Shown piece after piece: positions 8,927 to 17,279 of a stretch of DNA of 64,000 bases (position 1 is its first letter; each line of letters opens with the position of its first letter). A program made the translations under genes and the position numbers. The stretch comes from an uncultured Oscillospiraceae bacterium (GTDB taxonomy: Bacteria; Bacillota_A; Clostridia; Oscillospirales; Acutalibacteraceae). Location: contig CAJUTL010000006.1 in the NCBI GenBank assembly GCA_910589395.1, forward strand, positions 1-64,000, written 5' to 3'. Below the pieces are notes generated by a model. That model was not told the origin of the DNA and searched no databases. It worked only from the letters and a program-made list of their open reading frames with translations.

Positions 8927-9035
8927 AGAAAGGGGGAGCTACCCTCCATTGCTCATTCCTCATTTTATATACGCCCTTCTTTCAGGCGCTGCTGCGCAGC
9001 GCCACCACCGTCTAGCGTCTAGAATCCAGAATCTA

Positions 9036-9081
9036 AAAAAGAGACTGCCGCGAAAGGAACATTTCGCGGCAGTCTCTTTTT
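9036..9081. terminator. Bidirectional terminator of the SGNH esterase gene
   Basis: Arms 9036-9055 and 9062-9081 (AAAAAGAGACTGCCGCGAAA and its complement) around a six-base loop, with T-runs on both strands. It ends the minus-strand gene finishing at 9101. Confidence 0.9.
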
Positions 9082-9100
9082 AATAAAATCCGTGAGCTCG

Positions 9101-10192
9101 TCAGGAGATGGAGCGCAGGAAGGAAACCAGTTCGTCCGCCATTTTTCGGTGAGTCTTGGCGGAGGGGTGGTCACAGGCCCCAAAGCCGTCGAAAAACAGC
9201 ATTTGGCGGAATTTCATGCAGTAAACCTCTGTATCGCCGGTTTCTTTTTTGTATTCCTCCACAATGCGGAGAATGTCATCGTAAAAATAGTAGCTCATGC
9301 TTCCCAGACAGCAGATGATTTTTGTTTGGGATCCGTTTAAGCTCCGCAAGGTTTTCAGGAAGCGCAGATATCCTTCATGGAACAGCCTGTCAGGATCCTT
9401 GTGGCCGCCGTAGGTAACGGCGTGAGAATCGTTGGTGCCCAGGTTCACCACAACATAATCCTTCGGGTGGCGGGAAAAGTCCCATTCCTCGATCTCGGAG
9501 CAGCCCAGCTTGTCGCTGAGTACGCGGTCTGTATAGGGATACAGCTCGTCCATGGCATAGGAGACCAGCTCTCCGCCGTATTTTGTGGTGGCAATGCCGG
9601 AGAAACAAATGGCGCTGTAGTCCATTTCCAGTTCTTTTGCCGCCAGCATTCCATAGGTTTTCAGGGCGTCTTCCGTATAGGAAAAGAAGCCTTGGGAACG
9701 GTCGTCTGAAAGATTGCCGAAGCCGCAGGTAATGGAATCGCCGATGAATTCGATCTCCGGGCGCTTCTGTCCGTCCGGTTCTAAAAGCTTTCCCTCGAAG
9801 GAAAGGGCATGAAGGGCGGTATAGGATTTGAAATTTTCTGTCAGCTTAATGATGCGGATTGTATGGGCCGTTGCATCGCTGCCGTGATACAGGATGATAC
9901 GGTTTTCCTGCTCGGTAAGCTCATATTTCTTTACTTTTTCTTCATTGCCATCGATTACCACACCCACCACGGGCCAGGTCTGCCGTGTGGCAGGCTCTTT
10001 GTTCCACATGCTGAATACGGGTTCTTCGCCGTTTAGAGCGCTGAGATCCGCCATGAGAAGGGTGCCGCAAAATTTGAGCTCAATGGAGGCCCCGGTCCAG
10101 TTAAAATACAGCCGTTCATGTTTGGCGTCATCATAACAGCGGCCGCAGGTTTTCAGCAGAGAGTTCATTTCCTGGGCATACAGAGTTTTCAT
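9101..10192 (-). CDS. SGNH/GDSL hydrolase resembling carbohydrate esterase family 2
   Basis: A 363-residue two-part protein. Residues 1-130 are beta-rich, like the jelly-roll N-domain of CE2 acetyl esterases. From residue 150 an SGNH hydrolase follows, with block I FIGDSITCGFGN (nucleophile Ser), a Gly-containing block II (SGIATTKYGG), block III NLGTNDS (oxyanion Asn) and block V CDHPS with the Asp-x-His pair. CE2 enzymes remove acetyl groups from plant glycans. Two adjacent ATG codons (10195, 10192) follow AAAGGA. There is no signal peptide, so an intracellular substrate is likely. It is transcribed divergently from the two CE1-like esterases. Confidence 0.8.
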   Translation of the reverse strand: MKTLYAQEMNSLLKTCGRCYDDAKHERLYFNWTGASIELKFCGTLLMADLSALNGEEPVFSMWNKEPATRQTWPVVGVVIDGNEEKVKKYELTEQENRIILYHGSDATAHTIRIIKLTENFKSYTALHALSFEGKLLEPDGQKRPEIEFIGDSITCGFGNLSDDRSQGFFSYTEDALKTYGMLAAKELEMDYSAICFSGIATTKYGGELVSYAMDELYPYTDRVLSDKLGCSEIEEWDFSRHPKDYVVVNLGTNDSHAVTYGGHKDPDRLFHEGYLRFLKTLRSLNGSQTKIICCLGSMSYYFYDDILRIVEEYKKETGDTEVYCMKFRQMLFFDGFGACDHPSAKTHRKMADELVSFLRSIS

Positions 10193-10195
10193 CAT

Positions 10196-10530
10196 AGACC
10201 ACTTTCCTTTCTTTTTCCGGCGAAAGGCATTTTGTCCTGAAAAGGATCGCTTTGCTTTCCTGCCGTGGTTTTTCAGGGATTTCCTTCATTATATCCGGAG
10301 GTGGTAAGCGCGGGATATCAAAAAGCAGAGCAGAAATGTGGGAAATATGATTTTTTTCGAAAAAATTTTGAGCTTACCGCTCAAAGATCCACGTCAAGGA
10401 ATGAATAATTATGGTCAGAGTAACGATAGAAGAGAGGAAAAGAAGGAATTATACTGGAAACAGCAACAGGGCAGCGCCGCACAATTCTAAACGGTGTTGC
10501 CATAGATTTTGATTGATGAGGAGGAATCAG
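10196..10530. other. Divergent regulatory region of the esterase genes
   Basis: No gene seen. Inverted repeat TTTGAGC (10367-10373) / GCTCAAA (10379-10385) around TTACC is a candidate operator shared by the divergent esterase genes. AT-rich stretches at 10345-10370 probably hold the promoters, but no clear -35/-10 pair stands out. Confidence 0.4.
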
Positions 10531-12081
10531 ATGAACAGGAAATGGACCCTTCGGGCAGGCACGCCGGACGATGACAACCGCAGTTATCTTCCTTTTTCCA
10601 TTATCGGCTCGGATATTGTGGTAAATGAGAACGGCAACAATTCTCAGCCTTACCCGGCACGCTTACAGAAATTTCAGGAGGTCATTGCGGACGGGAAGGA
10701 GAATATCTGGTATGAATACGTACCGGCCTCCTATGACCCGGAAAAGAAAGCTCCGCTGATCGTAAGCCTGCACGGCGGTTTAATGACAGGCTGGGGCCAG
10801 TGTGTTTACAGCAGCTGGTCCATGCTGGCGGAGCGGGAAGGACTTCTCTGCGTGTTTCCCGACGCCAGTGAAATGATGTTCTGGTGCACGGAGGGAATTT
10901 ACGAATCCGGCGGTCCCACCGAGCTTGACGGAAAAACAGTGGCCCGCGCGCCGGCGGATTACCGGGAAAACCACGATCTGAACTTTGTGCGGGGGCTCAT
11001 TGAGCGCATGAAGCAAAAATACAATGTGGACGAGTCACGGATCTTTATGCAGGGCATGTCCATGGGGAATATGATGACCCATCAGTTTGCCCGCTATTAT
11101 GGCGATCTTTTGGCAGGCGCCGCGGGAGCGGGAGGCTCTACCTTCCCTTACTGCCTGTTTGACCAAAGCGGAAAGATCAAAAATTTTGCCGGGCCGGTTC
11201 CCGTGTGGCAGTCTCGGCCGGAGCACAATTCTCACGGCTCAGATTATCGGGAGGCGGCCAGGAAAAACGACTATAACCGGTATTACTGGTTGAAGCTCAA
11301 TGAATGCGATCCCCTGCCGGAGATCCGGATCCATGGAGAAAACAACTTTGCGTTCTATCGGGGAAAAAAGGCAGATCTGGTCTACCTGGATATCAAAAAC
11401 AGGGATCACGGTCAATCTCTGGACGAAGCGTATTTGTACTGGGATTATTTCTTTTCCGGTCTTCGCCGGGAAGCGGATGGAAGTATCACCATGGGAGAAA
11501 CCAATCTGCCCAGAAAGGGAGATGAACACGCGGCGGCCTTTGCCCCCGGCGTTTCCAGGGTATGGTGGCACAACCGGGTGGTGGAGCTGAAAGCGGCGCC
11601 GGTGCGCTGGCAGAAGCTGAAATACCATGGCCTGAACGGCGGCCAGCTGGTGAGAGGGGAATACACCTGTGTTCCCGTAAGCTTCCTGGCGGAAATGGCG
11701 GGAGGAACGCTTTCTGTTTCCGAGGATACGCTGACGGCGGCATTGACCCTGCCCGACGGAAGAGAGCTGCAATTTGCCCGGGGCAGCATTGGGTGTATGA
11801 TAGACGACAAGCTGCGCAGCATGTACTGCGAGGCCCTGCACCGGGAAGGGGAGCTTCTGATCAGTGTGGAGTGGTTCGCAAGATACATTCTGGGCTGGAC
11901 GGCCACGGAATGCGACGGCGTCACTTACGTCACAGATCATTTTGCCGAGCTTTCCTACTATATGGCCGGTGTGATTCGGGACATTCTGGAAGGAAACCAT
12001 ACCTTTGAAAGCTACGAAAAAATCATGCGGGAAGCGATCCCGTTTTTAAGAACATCAGAAAGGAATACGGAGGGGAACTGA
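10531..12081 (+). CDS. CE1/PHB-depolymerase-like esterase with C-terminal copper-amine-oxidase-N-like domain (paralogue 1)
   Basis: A 516-residue protein. Residues 1-330 are an alpha/beta hydrolase of the LpqC/feruloyl esterase type: SLHGGLMTGWG oxyanion region, nucleophile elbow GMSMG near residue 180, and a late RDHGQSLDEA segment carrying the likely catalytic His. Residues about 340-480 resemble the 'copper amine oxidase N-terminal' stalk domain (VPVSFLAEMAGG, YCEALHREGELLISVEWFA), usually found outside the cell. No signal peptide is present. The start at 10531 follows GAGGAGG; a TTG at 10513 is in frame but less likely. One base separates its stop from the ATG of the next paralogue. Its 3' part is identical in DNA to the paralogue over 385 bases. 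Confidence 0.75.
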   Translation: MNRKWTLRAGTPDDDNRSYLPFSIIGSDIVVNENGNNSQPYPARLQKFQEVIADGKENIWYEYVPASYDPEKKAPLIVSLHGGLMTGWGQCVYSSWSMLAEREGLLCVFPDASEMMFWCTEGIYESGGPTELDGKTVARAPADYRENHDLNFVRGLIERMKQKYNVDESRIFMQGMSMGNMMTHQFARYYGDLLAGAAGAGGSTFPYCLFDQSGKIKNFAGPVPVWQSRPEHNSHGSDYREAARKNDYNRYYWLKLNECDPLPEIRIHGENNFAFYRGKKADLVYLDIKNRDHGQSLDEAYLYWDYFFSGLRREADGSITMGETNLPRKGDEHAAAFAPGVSRVWWHNRVVELKAAPVRWQKLKYHGLNGGQLVRGEYTCVPVSFLAEMAGGTLSVSEDTLTAALTLPDGRELQFARGSIGCMIDDKLRSMYCEALHREGELLISVEWFARYILGWTATECDGVTYVTDHFAELSYYMAGVIRDILEGNHTFESYEKIMREAIPFLRTSERNTEGN

Positions 12082-12082
12082 T

Positions 12083-13627
12083 ATGAGCAGAAAAATACAG
12101 CTTCGCGCAGGTATGCCGGATGATGATAACCGCGATTATTTACCGGAGCGGATCAAGGGCACGGATATCGTGGTGAACGAGAACGGCAACAACTCCCAGC
12201 CCTATCCGAAGCGGCTGAAGGAGTTCCACGCCATTCTGGACGAGGAAGGGAGGATCGTGGAGAAGCCGGAGGACGGTATCGAAGGGGTGTGGTATGAATA
12301 TGTGCCGGAAAGCTATGACCCATCGAAAAAGAATCCCCTGGTGCTGAGCATGCACGGAGGTCTGATGACGGGGTGGGGCCAGTGTATTTACAGCAGCTGG
12401 TCCATACTGGCAGAGCGGGAGGGTTTCCTCTGTGTGTTTCCCAACGGGCATACCAACCGTTTTTGGCAGATGCAGATGTTCCCGCACAAAAAATTTAAGC
12501 TGAAGGCCATAGACGGCATGGAATTTCCGGAGCCGGCGCGTACCATAGAGGAAAACATCGACTGCAATTTTGTGCTGCGGCTCATCAAGCACATTCAGGC
12601 AAAATACCCGGTAGATGAAAAGCGGATCTACATGCAGGGCATGTCCAATGGCTGCGGCATGACGCAGCAGTTTTCCCGGCGTTACGGCTACCTTCTGGCC
12701 GGCGCCGCCTGCTCCGCCGGTCCCGGGCGGATCCATGGGCTGATCGATGAAAACCACCGGCTGAAAAACCAGGGAGGTCCGCTGGCCATATGGGAATCTC
12801 ACCCGGAAAATAACGGCCATGGGAATGCCGATATGGAAGCGGAAGCTCGCTCAGTGAGAGAAAGCAGATATTACTGGCTTACGATCAATCAATGCGACCC
12901 CATACCCAAAATCAGTATTATGGGGGAAGACAATATGGCATTCTATACCGGACAAAAAGCGCCGTATGTCTTTAACGATATCAAGATTCGGGATCACGGA
13001 CAGGCGTTGGACGAGGCCTTTTTGTATTGGGATTACCTGCTGGCCGGGACCCGCAGGGGAGAAAACGGGGAGATCGTGCAAAGCGAAACGCCCCTTTCCA
13101 CAGCGGGAGATGAACGCGCGGCGGCCTTTGCCCCCGGCGTTTCCAGGGTATGGTGGCACAACCGGGTGGTGGAGCTGAAAGCGGCGCCGGTGCGCTGGCA
13201 GAAGCTGAAATACCATGGCCTGAACGGCGGCCAGCTGGTGAGAGGGGAATACACCTGTGTTCCCGTAAGCTTCCTGGCGGAAATGGCGGGAGGAACGCTT
13301 TCTGTTTCCGAGGATACGCTGACGGCGGCATTGACCCTGCCCGACGGAAGAGAGCTGCAATTTGCCCGGGGCAGCATTGGGTGTATGATAGACGACAAGC
13401 TGCGCAGCATGTACTGCGAGGCCCTGCACCGGGAAGGGGAGCTTCTGATCAGTGTGGAGTGGTTCGCAAGATACATTCTGGGCTGGACGGCCACGGAATG
13501 CAACGGTGTCACTTACATCACAGATCATTTTGCCGAGCTTTCCTATTTCATGGCGGATCTGATCCACGATCTTCTCACAGGCCGTGCCCTTCCCGCCGAC
13601 TTTATCGAAGAGGCTCTGAAGGACTAA
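12083..13627 (+). CDS. CE1/PHB-depolymerase-like esterase with C-terminal copper-amine-oxidase-N-like domain (paralogue 2)
   Basis: A 514-residue tandem paralogue of the preceding gene with the same plan: opening RAGMPDDDNRDYLPERIKG, SMHGGLMTGWG, nucleophile elbow GMSNG and IRDHGQALDEA. The hydrolase domains differ clearly (for example the segment after FPNGHTNRFW), which suggests different acyl substrates, while the C-terminal domain is nearly identical (DNA identity 13117-13501 against 11529-11913). A TGA-T-ATG junction implies coupled translation. No signal peptide. By family such enzymes cleave feruloyl, acetyl or polyester bonds; the actual substrate is not known. Confidence 0.75.
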   Translation: MSRKIQLRAGMPDDDNRDYLPERIKGTDIVVNENGNNSQPYPKRLKEFHAILDEEGRIVEKPEDGIEGVWYEYVPESYDPSKKNPLVLSMHGGLMTGWGQCIYSSWSILAEREGFLCVFPNGHTNRFWQMQMFPHKKFKLKAIDGMEFPEPARTIEENIDCNFVLRLIKHIQAKYPVDEKRIYMQGMSNGCGMTQQFSRRYGYLLAGAACSAGPGRIHGLIDENHRLKNQGGPLAIWESHPENNGHGNADMEAEARSVRESRYYWLTINQCDPIPKISIMGEDNMAFYTGQKAPYVFNDIKIRDHGQALDEAFLYWDYLLAGTRRGENGEIVQSETPLSTAGDERAAAFAPGVSRVWWHNRVVELKAAPVRWQKLKYHGLNGGQLVRGEYTCVPVSFLAEMAGGTLSVSEDTLTAALTLPDGRELQFARGSIGCMIDDKLRSMYCEALHREGELLISVEWFARYILGWTATECNGVTYITDHFAELSYFMADLIHDLLTGRALPADFIEEALKD

Positions 13628-13659
13628 GAACTTGTACCAAATAGAATAAAGCGTACAGC

Positions 13660-13682
13660 TTTCCGGCAGAGTTTGCCGGAAA
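13660..13682 (+). terminator. Hairpin after the esterase pair
   Basis: TTTCCGGCA (13660-13668) pairs with TGCCGGAAA (13674-13682). A TTTTG run follows shortly after, so it is a plausible terminator between the convergent esterase and yesN-like genes. Confidence 0.6.
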
Positions 13683-13753
13683 CAGCGTTTTGTTCCCGGT
13701 AAACTCCGCTTGGAGATCTGCACTGGTATCCTGTCGGTACAAGCTTACAAAAA

Positions 13754-15364
13754 TCAGTTTTCTGGATTCTCCTTTTTCGTGACCCTCAGCCTGTATTCGC
13801 TGGGGGTCATATTTTCTATCTTTTTGAAAATCTGGGTAAAGTGGGAGAAATTGGTGTATCCCACCTCCAGCGCCACCATGCTCACCGGAAGGTTGCTGGT
13901 GGCGAGCAGATCCTTTGCCAAGGTCATTTTGCAGTCTACAATGTAATTTTTGATGTTTTTTCCGGTTTCCTTTTTGAACAGCCGGGTGAAATATTCCGGG
14001 TTCAGATGAACGTGCTCGGCAACCTCCTTTACGGAAAGCAGCTGACTGTAATTTTCACTGATATAGGCCTTTGCCTTTTCCACGTAGTCCAGCTCCTGGG
14101 GAACGGAGGAAGCGGTGGTCACCGCGTTTAAGAGAAAATCCACCGTGCGCTTTACCTCCTCTACGCTGGAAAAGCTGTCCATGCAGTCCCGGTAAGTGAA
14201 ATCCTCCGTAAACAGGGAATTGATATCCACGCCGTTTTCGTAAAAGTACTTGAAAAACAACTGGATCAGCTGCTGGTGCACATCGCAGAGGCTTTGAAAC
14301 CGGTTTGGCATGGTGGCGATTTTTTCGTCCAGGCAAAAATCGATATCCTTTTTCAAAAGGCTTTTCTGCCCGGAATATAAAAGCCTGCTCCAATGATTTT
14401 GGTAATCGGGCAGGGAGATGTTCAAATTATCCAGAAGGGCTCCCGGAATGATATGGGAAAGCACAGGCTCCTTTGCCACGTTGTTTTTGATATGCTCGTT
14501 GGCCACCTTGATGGCAAGCTGAATATCGGAAAAGGGAAAGCTGTCTCCATAGTAGCAGGCCATGGGGCGGCCGGGGAGCGCCTCGCGCAGGGCCTCGAAA
14601 AACTGAGATACGGGCTCTTCGCCTGCCGGAAGGCGTTCGGCCTCCTCGCTGATCAAAAGAACGGAAAACTGGCGGTAGGGATTTAAGGAAACCAGCAGGT
14701 CCAGCCCGTCAAAAAACGGGACGCTTTTCAGGGCGCTGCTGATGGCGTTCAGGATCTGGTGCTGGGAAGGATACCCCGGCTCACGGTGCGTATAGGAAAA
14801 GATATCCGCGAAGATCAGCTGAGCGGTGCTTTTGGGTGTAACAGGATGGCCGGATTGATTCAAAAGGCGAATACAGCCGCTGACGTCCTCAGGGTCATTG
14901 GAATACAGCTTCTGGATAATGGAATTCAAAAACTCACTTTCGTGGTTTTTGAATAGATGGCCGTACCGGGTAATGCGCCGGTTGTTATAATTTACGTTGA
15001 CCGCGTCGATGGCCCTTTTCAGAGCGGCTTCAATATCCTCAAAGGGCGCGGGCTGCACGATATAGTCGAAGCAGCCCAGCTTGATGCTGGTTTGAGCATA
15101 GGAAAACACCGCGTGAGAGGTAAGCACGATCCGCAGCACGTCGGGATACTTTTCTTTGACAATGGAATTCAGCTCCAGTCCGTTTCTCCCCGGCATCTCC
15201 ACATCGGTCAGCAAAATGTGAATAGGCTTTTTTTCCAGAATTTTCAAAGCCTCGCCGGTGCTCATGGCGGTGTCTACAGAGGTAAAGCCCAGCTCCTGAA
15301 AATGAATGCCGTTCAGCAGCCCCTTCAGCACGCTGATCTGATCGTCCACAATGAGAATATTCAT
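13754..15364 (-). CDS. YesN-type response regulator with AraC output domain
   Basis: A 536-residue regulator. A receiver domain (1-120) has the acidic pocket VDD at 7-8 and phospho-acceptor Asp54 in LLTDVEMPG; the usual conserved Lys after strand 5 is replaced by Gln104 (DYIVQPAP). A middle region of about 300 residues has no clear motif. The C-terminal AraC domain (about 430-530) carries two helix-turn-helices (SVKEVAEHVHLNPEYFTRLFKKETG and VSMVALEVGYTNFSHFTQIFKK). It overlaps the kinase gene by four bases (ATGA). Such pairs normally sense extracellular sugars and activate the neighbouring ABC importer, here divergently transcribed at 17280. Confidence 0.88.
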   Translation of the reverse strand: MNILIVDDQISVLKGLLNGIHFQELGFTSVDTAMSTGEALKILEKKPIHILLTDVEMPGRNGLELNSIVKEKYPDVLRIVLTSHAVFSYAQTSIKLGCFDYIVQPAPFEDIEAALKRAIDAVNVNYNNRRITRYGHLFKNHESEFLNSIIQKLYSNDPEDVSGCIRLLNQSGHPVTPKSTAQLIFADIFSYTHREPGYPSQHQILNAISSALKSVPFFDGLDLLVSLNPYRQFSVLLISEEAERLPAGEEPVSQFFEALREALPGRPMACYYGDSFPFSDIQLAIKVANEHIKNNVAKEPVLSHIIPGALLDNLNISLPDYQNHWSRLLYSGQKSLLKKDIDFCLDEKIATMPNRFQSLCDVHQQLIQLFFKYFYENGVDINSLFTEDFTYRDCMDSFSSVEEVKRTVDFLLNAVTTASSVPQELDYVEKAKAYISENYSQLLSVKEVAEHVHLNPEYFTRLFKKETGKNIKNYIVDCKMTLAKDLLATSNLPVSMVALEVGYTNFSHFTQIFKKIENMTPSEYRLRVTKKENPEN

Positions 15365-17097
15365 AGCGGCTCCTTTCCTGTTATGATGGGCACGAAAATG
15401 ACGGAGCAGGCCCCGCCTGTGGGAAGATTGTAAAAAGCGGTGTGAAAATTATTTTTGTACACGATGGACATGCGGCGCCGAAGGTTATTGATACCCACGT
15501 TATACTGGTCAAAGGTGCCGCTCAGCTCTCCGTTGAGTTTTTCCAGGACCTCCGGGCTGTAGCCGCAGCCGTTATCGGAGCAGTGGATCTGAAGGTATTC
15601 TCTGTCATTGTAATGGACACGGCTTACTTGGATATGAAAGGAAAGAGGAGCGCCGGTTTTATCGTTGTATTTGTAGGTGTTTTCCAGAAAAGTTTGAATA
15701 ATAAGAGGCGGTACCGTATAGGAAAGCAGGTCTGTAGGCACCTCCTGACGCAGCAGAAGGATCCGGGAGGAATCCATCAGGATCAGCCGATGGTAGTCGT
15801 TTACCTCCTTCAGCTCAGATTCCAGCGTAACTACGGTCATCGTGTCGTGAAAGATATAACGGAGGTGGTTGGAAAAGCCCAAAATCATATTTTTCATACG
15901 TCCGTATTCTCCGTTTTCCAGCATGCTGTACAGGCTTTTCAGACAGTTCAAAAAGAAATGAGAGCGGGTCTGTAATTGGAAATATTGTAAATGGGCATGT
16001 TCCTTTTCCGACTCTTTTTCCCGTTTTTCAAGCTCCAGAGCCACAATGTTGTCCCGCAGGTCTGTCAGCGCGTTTTTGATATCGGTAAATTCCTGATAGT
16101 GTCTGCCGGGGAGAGCGCTGCTTCCCTCTGTGTCCTCTTCGTTTTCCAGCTGCTGCGACATGATGGCGATCTCCTGCAGGGGGAGCACCAAAACCCGCCT
16201 TAAAACACGGTATACCGCGATGATGATCGCGGTCACCAGCAGAATGATAAGAAACAAAAAAGCGATTTGGGGAAGTACGTGGGAAAGCAGTGCGGAAACA
16301 GGGGTGATCACACAGATGCCCACCGAATATTCTTCCAGAAAAACCGTGTGAAAGAAATAGCCGGACCGCAAAACATCTCCGGTGCGCTGAGAGGATCCCA
16401 TCAGCATGGAAAGCCCGATCCCGTGTTCCTCTGTAAACTCTTTTCCAATCAGGACTTCCTCCTCAGCAAAGATCACGATGGTGCTCTCTTCGGAATAATC
16501 GGGTACCGGGTTGCGCTCAAGATAGGCGCGGATATTGAAACAGGAAAACAGCGTGGAGCGGCGATGGTTGTTTGCAATGATCAGATAGGGGTCATAGTCA
16601 TCGGAGGAGATAAACCAGGTATTGTAGTCGGAAAAGCCGTATTCCTCCGGCTCCTGCCCCAGCATGTGCAGAAAATGGTATAGATCGGGGGAACGTTTTT
16701 GATCCACAAGAATGCGGTTTCCATGCACAAAATACGCGGCATTCTGAATACTGTCGTAAAGCATGGTGACGCCATAGGAGGGTGTATGGGACAGCATGAC
16801 CTGGCGAAGATTATACTGTTCCACCACCCGCTTGGAATCCGCGTAGCTGTTTAGGGAAAGCAGCTGAAAGCTGGGATTGGAGTAGACCAGGGTGCGGTTA
16901 AAATCCCGCAGCGTGTCCAGATCTTCAGAAAAAGTTTTGGTATATTTTTCCAGGGAGGAGGCATTGTGGCCCAAAATCTGCCGGGCATAGGTTTGTACGG
17001 AATACACGCCATAGGCAAAGGTGGCTACAAGGAGCAGCAGTATCGTGATCCAAAAGGACAGCTTAAACAGCTTTTTCACGGAAGGTTGTTTTTCCAT
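15361..17097 (-). CDS. YesM-type sensor histidine kinase
   Basis: A 578-residue membrane kinase. Transmembrane helices at about 13-33 and 274-297 flank a roughly 240-residue extracellular sensor. A HAMP-like linker (RRVLVLPLQEIAIMSQQL) leads to the His_kinase domain with phospho-acceptor His380 in RSHFFLNCLKSL, the YesM equivalent of the usual NPHFLYN. The ATP-binding part follows with PPLIIQTFLENTYKY (N box) and CSDNGCGYSP (G1). It lies divergent to the sugar permease gene and is translationally coupled to the YesN-like regulator. The ligand is presumably the sugar handled by that transporter. Confidence 0.88.
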   Translation of the reverse strand: MEKQPSVKKLFKLSFWITILLLLVATFAYGVYSVQTYARQILGHNASSLEKYTKTFSEDLDTLRDFNRTLVYSNPSFQLLSLNSYADSKRVVEQYNLRQVMLSHTPSYGVTMLYDSIQNAAYFVHGNRILVDQKRSPDLYHFLHMLGQEPEEYGFSDYNTWFISSDDYDPYLIIANNHRRSTLFSCFNIRAYLERNPVPDYSEESTIVIFAEEEVLIGKEFTEEHGIGLSMLMGSSQRTGDVLRSGYFFHTVFLEEYSVGICVITPVSALLSHVLPQIAFLFLIILLVTAIIIAVYRVLRRVLVLPLQEIAIMSQQLENEEDTEGSSALPGRHYQEFTDIKNALTDLRDNIVALELEKREKESEKEHAHLQYFQLQTRSHFFLNCLKSLYSMLENGEYGRMKNMILGFSNHLRYIFHDTMTVVTLESELKEVNDYHRLILMDSSRILLLRQEVPTDLLSYTVPPLIIQTFLENTYKYNDKTGAPLSFHIQVSRVHYNDREYLQIHCSDNGCGYSPEVLEKLNGELSGTFDQYNVGINNLRRRMSIVYKNNFHTAFYNLPTGGACSVIFVPIITGKEPL

Positions 17098-17214
17098 AAG
17101 GCACCTCCTGCTGAAATTTTGCCTTCATTCTATCATTGGCCCTGAGGAAAAGCAAGAGCGTGAACCCCCGGTTCCGGCAACCATCTCAGAAAAATAGTAA
17201 TGCTAGACAGATTT

Positions 17215-17248
17215 TTGGTAGTTCTACCAAGAGACTCCTTGGTATAAT
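17215..17248 (+). promoter_or_regulatory. Promoter with palindromic operator for the sugar ABC operon
   Basis: TATAAT at 17243-17248. The perfect interrupted palindrome TTGGTAG-TT-CTACCAA at 17215-17230 covers the -35 position, and a further TTGGTA half-site overlaps the -10 (17239-17244). This fits a site for the YesN-like regulator or a local repressor. Confidence 0.6.
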
Positions 17249-17279
17249 GACGATACTGAACGATAGGGAGGGGCTTACC

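Larger units (their letters stand above)
8454..9034. repeat. Repeat array 1 (family B block plus family A copy)
   Basis: No gene. A TTAG-rich tag follows the esterase stop, then family B (8520-8790), an AT-rich spacer (CTTATAATTTAGCAG, about 8806-8820), family A (8840-8926) and a right-hand tag CATTGCTCATTCCTCATT at 8948-8965. Short open frames here follow the repeats and are not genes. Confidence 0.75.
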
